Shown here: positions 61,925-64,000 of the stretch, in pieces
Position numbering within the stretch: position 1 is the first letter of the stretch
Layout of the letters: each line of letters opens with the position of its first letter
Assembly: GCF_002368195.1 (NCBI RefSeq)
Contig: NZ_AP018178.1
Location: forward strand, 6,212,645-6,276,644
From: Calothrix sp. NIES-2100
GTDB lineage: Bacteria; Cyanobacteriota; Cyanobacteriia; Cyanobacteriales; Nostocaceae
Direction: 5' to 3'
Length of the DNA: 64,000 nucleotides
The notes under the pieces: model-generated
What the model was told of the DNA's origin: nothing
The model's input: only the letters and a program-made list of their open reading frames with translations
The model's database searches: none
Program-made: the position numbers and the translations under genes

Positions 61925-62776
61925 ATGCAACAACACACAATAGCTGCGTCAATCACTCAAACCGGAGTGGGGCTGCATAGCGGTGTGAGTACCCAGGTGC
62001 GGATACTACCAGCTGAGGTGGGTAGCGGACGCTACTTTGTGCGAGTAGATTTACTCAATTCGCCAATTATTCCCGCGCAAGTTGCAGCAGTTAGTCAAAC
62101 TGTTCTCTCTACCCAGTTGGGTAAAGGTGAGGCTAGCATTCGTACTGTAGAGCATTTGTTGGCAGCTCTGGTGGGTATGGGTGTGGATAATGCCCGGATT
62201 GAAATTGATGGCCCGGAATTACCCCTTCTAGACGGTTCGGCGCGGGTATGGGCTGAAAGTATCGCTGAAGTTGGCTGGCGATCGCAAAGAGTGAATGATG
62301 GCGAATTATCCCCGGTGATTAAAGAGCCAATTTGGATTTACGAAGGCGATACTTTTGTTGCTGCTATCCCCGCACCAGAAACCCGTTTTACCTACGGAAT
62401 TGACTTTGATCTGTCTGCTATTGGTAACCAATGGCACAGTTGGTCACTGCCTGCCGATGTGGAAAAAGCCTCTGCTAGCTTTGCTTCAGAAATCGCTCCC
62501 GCACGTACTTTTGGTTTGCTGCATCAAATCGAACATTTGCAAAAGACTGGCTTGATTAAGGGCGGTAGCTTAGAAAATGCCCTTGTCTGTGGCCCTGATG
62601 GCTGGTTAAATCCACCATTAAGATTTGCAAATGAGCCAGTACGTCATAAAATCTTGGATTTAGTAGGAGATTTGAGTTTAGTGGGAAATATCCCCTCGGC
62701 TCACTTCTTAGCGTATAAGGCCAGCCACAATTTACATATTCAACTGGCACAGAGAATTTTGGATTTGGGACTTTAG
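61925..62776 (+). CDS. lpxC: UDP-3-O-acyl-N-acetylglucosamine deacetylase
   Basis: A 283-residue zinc amidase that deacetylates UDP-3-O-acyl-GlcNAc, the committed step of lipid A synthesis. Zinc ligands are visible in RTVEHLLAALVGMG (His) and in VRHKILDLVGDLSL (His and Asp), with the C-terminal AHFLAYKASHNLH. I chose ATG 61925 (MQQHTIAASITQTGVGLHSG) because the text from there is the normal family N-terminus; an upstream ATG at 61844 would add 27 atypical residues. It is followed by fabZ after 87 bases. Confidence 0.95.
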   Translation: MQQHTIAASITQTGVGLHSGVSTQVRILPAEVGSGRYFVRVDLLNSPIIPAQVAAVSQTVLSTQLGKGEASIRTVEHLLAALVGMGVDNARIEIDGPELPLLDGSARVWAESIAEVGWRSQRVNDGELSPVIKEPIWIYEGDTFVAAIPAPETRFTYGIDFDLSAIGNQWHSWSLPADVEKASASFASEIAPARTFGLLHQIEHLQKTGLIKGGSLENALVCGPDGWLNPPLRFANEPVRHKILDLVGDLSLVGNIPSAHFLAYKASHNLHIQLAQRILDLGL

Positions 62777-62863
62777 ATTGCTCAATCAATCCAAAATCTA
62801 AAATCTAAAATCTAAAATTCCTTCGCTGACTTGATTCCAGATTGAAAAACAAGCACACAGCCA

Positions 62864-63382
62864 ATGACAACCCTCACCGAAGCCAATACCACCGATGCGA
62901 TCGCCACTGCTTCTACCATTGAAGCCGAAAGCACACCAGAGGTGAAAAAAACCTTCACTACTGAAGAAATTCAAAACCTCTTACCTCACCGCTATCCGTT
63001 TTTACTGGTAGACAAAATTATTGACTATGTTCCCGGCAAATCAGCAGTAGGCGTGAAAAACGTCACCATCAACGAACCCCAATTTCAAGGTCATTTCCCA
63101 GGTAGACCCCTGATGCCCGGTGTGCTAATTGTGGAAGCAATGGCACAAGTAGGCGGCATAGTCTTGACCCAACTCCCAGATTACGAAGCAGGTGGACTGT
63201 TTGTCTTTGCTGGTATCGATAAAGTCCGCTTTCGTCGCCAAGTAGTCCCCGGAGATCAGCTGATCATGACCGTGGAACTGTTGTGGGTAAAACAGCGTCG
63301 TTTCGGTAAAATGCAAGGTCGTGCTGAAGTGGACGGTCAGATAGCTGCTGAAGGCGAATTGATGTTTTCTTTAGTAAACTAA
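62864..63382 (+). CDS. fabZ: 3-hydroxyacyl-[acyl-carrier-protein] dehydratase
   Basis: A 172-residue hot-dog fold dehydratase of fatty-acid synthesis. The catalytic His is in LLPHRYPFLLVDKI and the Glu in GVLIVEAMAQVGG. The N-terminal 30 residues are a Thr/Ala-rich extension not part of the enzyme core, normal in some cyanobacteria. In this cluster it sits between lpxC and lpxA, as in E. coli and other Gram-negatives, linking fatty-acid and lipid A synthesis. The spacer before it contains AAAATCT repeats. Confidence 0.96.
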   Translation: MTTLTEANTTDAIATASTIEAESTPEVKKTFTTEEIQNLLPHRYPFLLVDKIIDYVPGKSAVGVKNVTINEPQFQGHFPGRPLMPGVLIVEAMAQVGGIVLTQLPDYEAGGLFVFAGIDKVRFRRQVVPGDQLIMTVELLWVKQRRFGKMQGRAEVDGQIAAEGELMFSLVN

Positions 63383-63697
63383 AAACCTACTCTTGTGGTA
63401 AGGGCACAGCCGTGAAGTGCCTTTACTGAATCCTGAAAAAGGATACCAGTAAAACCAACATGCCACAATAGCAATTTATAATTTCTTAAATTTCTGCGCC
63501 CTCACACCTAACTTGCTTCGCCCGACACTTCGGTCACTGAAGACTTAATTTTTCAGTACCTGATTACTTAAACGTTCCGCAACGCCAGTCGCCGTAATGG
63601 AGACGGCAGTAACGACAACGGGGTCAACCCCTGCATCGCGCTGCCTGTCAAATTCCCTGAAGGCGCAGGCTATCAAGACAGTTCTGGAGATTCACCC
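63383..63697. other. fabZ-lpxA spacer with hairpins and interspersed palindromes
   Basis: Contains the hairpin at 63398-63426, a CCTGAAAAAGG small inverted repeat right after, and GC-rich degenerate palindrome pieces (about 63520-63660). No gene is seen. This splits the lpxC-fabZ-lpxA run, so lpxA may use its own promoter. Confidence 0.55.
63398..63426 (+). terminator. Hairpin after fabZ
   Basis: Arms GTAAGGGCAC and GTGCCTTTAC (10 bp with one G-T wobble) with a nine-base loop. It lies 16 bases after the fabZ stop and probably ends or attenuates the transcript. Confidence 0.5.
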
Positions 63698-64000
63698 TTG
63701 AAGACGCTAATTCACCCAACTGCTGTAATTCATCCTAACTCGGAACTCCACCCATCAGTGCAAGTCGGTGCCTATGCTGTGATTGGAGCGCATGTTAAAG
63801 TCGGCCCGGAAACTGTTATTGGCGCTCATGTAGTGCTAGAAGGGCCTTGTGAAATTGGGGCGCGAAATCAAATTTTCCCTGGTGCAGCTATCGGCATGGA
63901 ACCCCAGGATCTCAAATATGTGGGAGAACCTACCTGGGTCAAAATTGGTGACAATAACCAAATTCGTGAATATGTTACCATCAACCGCGCCACTGGTGCT
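63698..64000 (+). CDS. lpxA: UDP-N-acetylglucosamine acyltransferase, 3' end outside window
   Basis: The first 101 codons of a left-handed beta-helix acyltransferase: KTLIHPTAVIHPN, then hexapeptide text (VGAYAVIGAHVKVG, GPCEIGARNQIFPGA), IGMEPQDLKYVGEPTWVKIGD and NQIREYVTINRAT. LpxA adds the first 3-hydroxyacyl chain to UDP-GlcNAc in lipid A synthesis. No ATG is in frame before the conserved text, so TTG 63698 is the best start available. The gene runs past the right edge. Confidence 0.9.
   Translation, partial: MKTLIHPTAVIHPNSELHPSVQVGAYAVIGAHVKVGPETVIGAHVVLEGPCEIGARNQIFPGAAIGMEPQDLKYVGEPTWVKIGDNNQIREYVTINRATGA

Overview
The window looks like a chromosomal segment of a filamentous, heterocyst-type (Nostocales) cyanobacterium. 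The evidence is the very frequent HIP1 palindrome GCGATCGC inside and between genes, heptanucleotide tandem repeats (TCAATAG/TCATTGG type) between genes, and cyanobacterial gene sets: sqdB/sqdX, a cyanobacterial Hfq, a cyaB1-type GAF-GAF-PAS adenylate cyclase, a short lpxC-fabZ-lpxA run behind an Omp85 gene, TPR-CHAT proteins and many PAS/GAF histidine kinases. No rRNA, tRNA or CRISPR array was recognised.

Layout. 0-12 kb: 3' end of a 2-oxoglutarate oxygenase, thrC with a MoaD/ThiS-like sulfur-carrier gene, an adenylylsulfate kinase gene broken by one in-frame stop, a membrane protein with a truncated LuxR-type helix-turn-helix, a CPA2 cation/proton antiporter, divergent hfq and dapF, a DUF4058 gene and a two-gene AT-rich unit of unknown function. 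12-18 kb: a secreted pentapeptide-repeat protein, the TldE/TldD protease pair and a methylmalonate-semialdehyde dehydrogenase, followed by a 16-unit 21-bp tandem repeat. 18-27 kb: signalling block (two adjoining histidine kinases, a GGDEF protein), an orphan InsA-like gene and a membrane M41-like peptidase. 27-31 kb: a cysteine-less HMA protein and alaS.

30.6-43 kb is an accessory region: transposase remnant, a P-loop ATPase gene split by a stop codon, a Panacea toxin-antitoxin pair, an Rpn-type nuclease, an orphan Phd-like antitoxin, a TPR-CHAT protease-like protein, mgtE, an acyltransferase, and DUF5615/DUF433 and BrnT/BrnA toxin-antitoxin pairs. The last two pairs are punctuated by short intergenic copies of a piece of the neighbouring miaB gene.

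43-64 kb: miaB, a T4 Rnl2-like RNA ligase, a carotenoid oxygenase, a large PAS/GAF histidine kinase, the sulfolipid operon sqdB-DUF4291-sqdX, an adenylate cyclase, purC, an Omp85 outer-membrane assembly protein, then lpxC, fabZ and the start of lpxA (outer membrane and lipid A synthesis).

The most unusual points are the miaB-derived repeats framing toxin-antitoxin cassettes, the Rnl2-like RNA ligase, the DUF4291 gene wedged inside the sulfolipid operon, three arrays of exactly 21-bp tandem repeats, two genes each broken by a single TAA, and the uncharacterised 10.5-11.9 kb pair. Nothing here can be called a proven new system from sequence alone.
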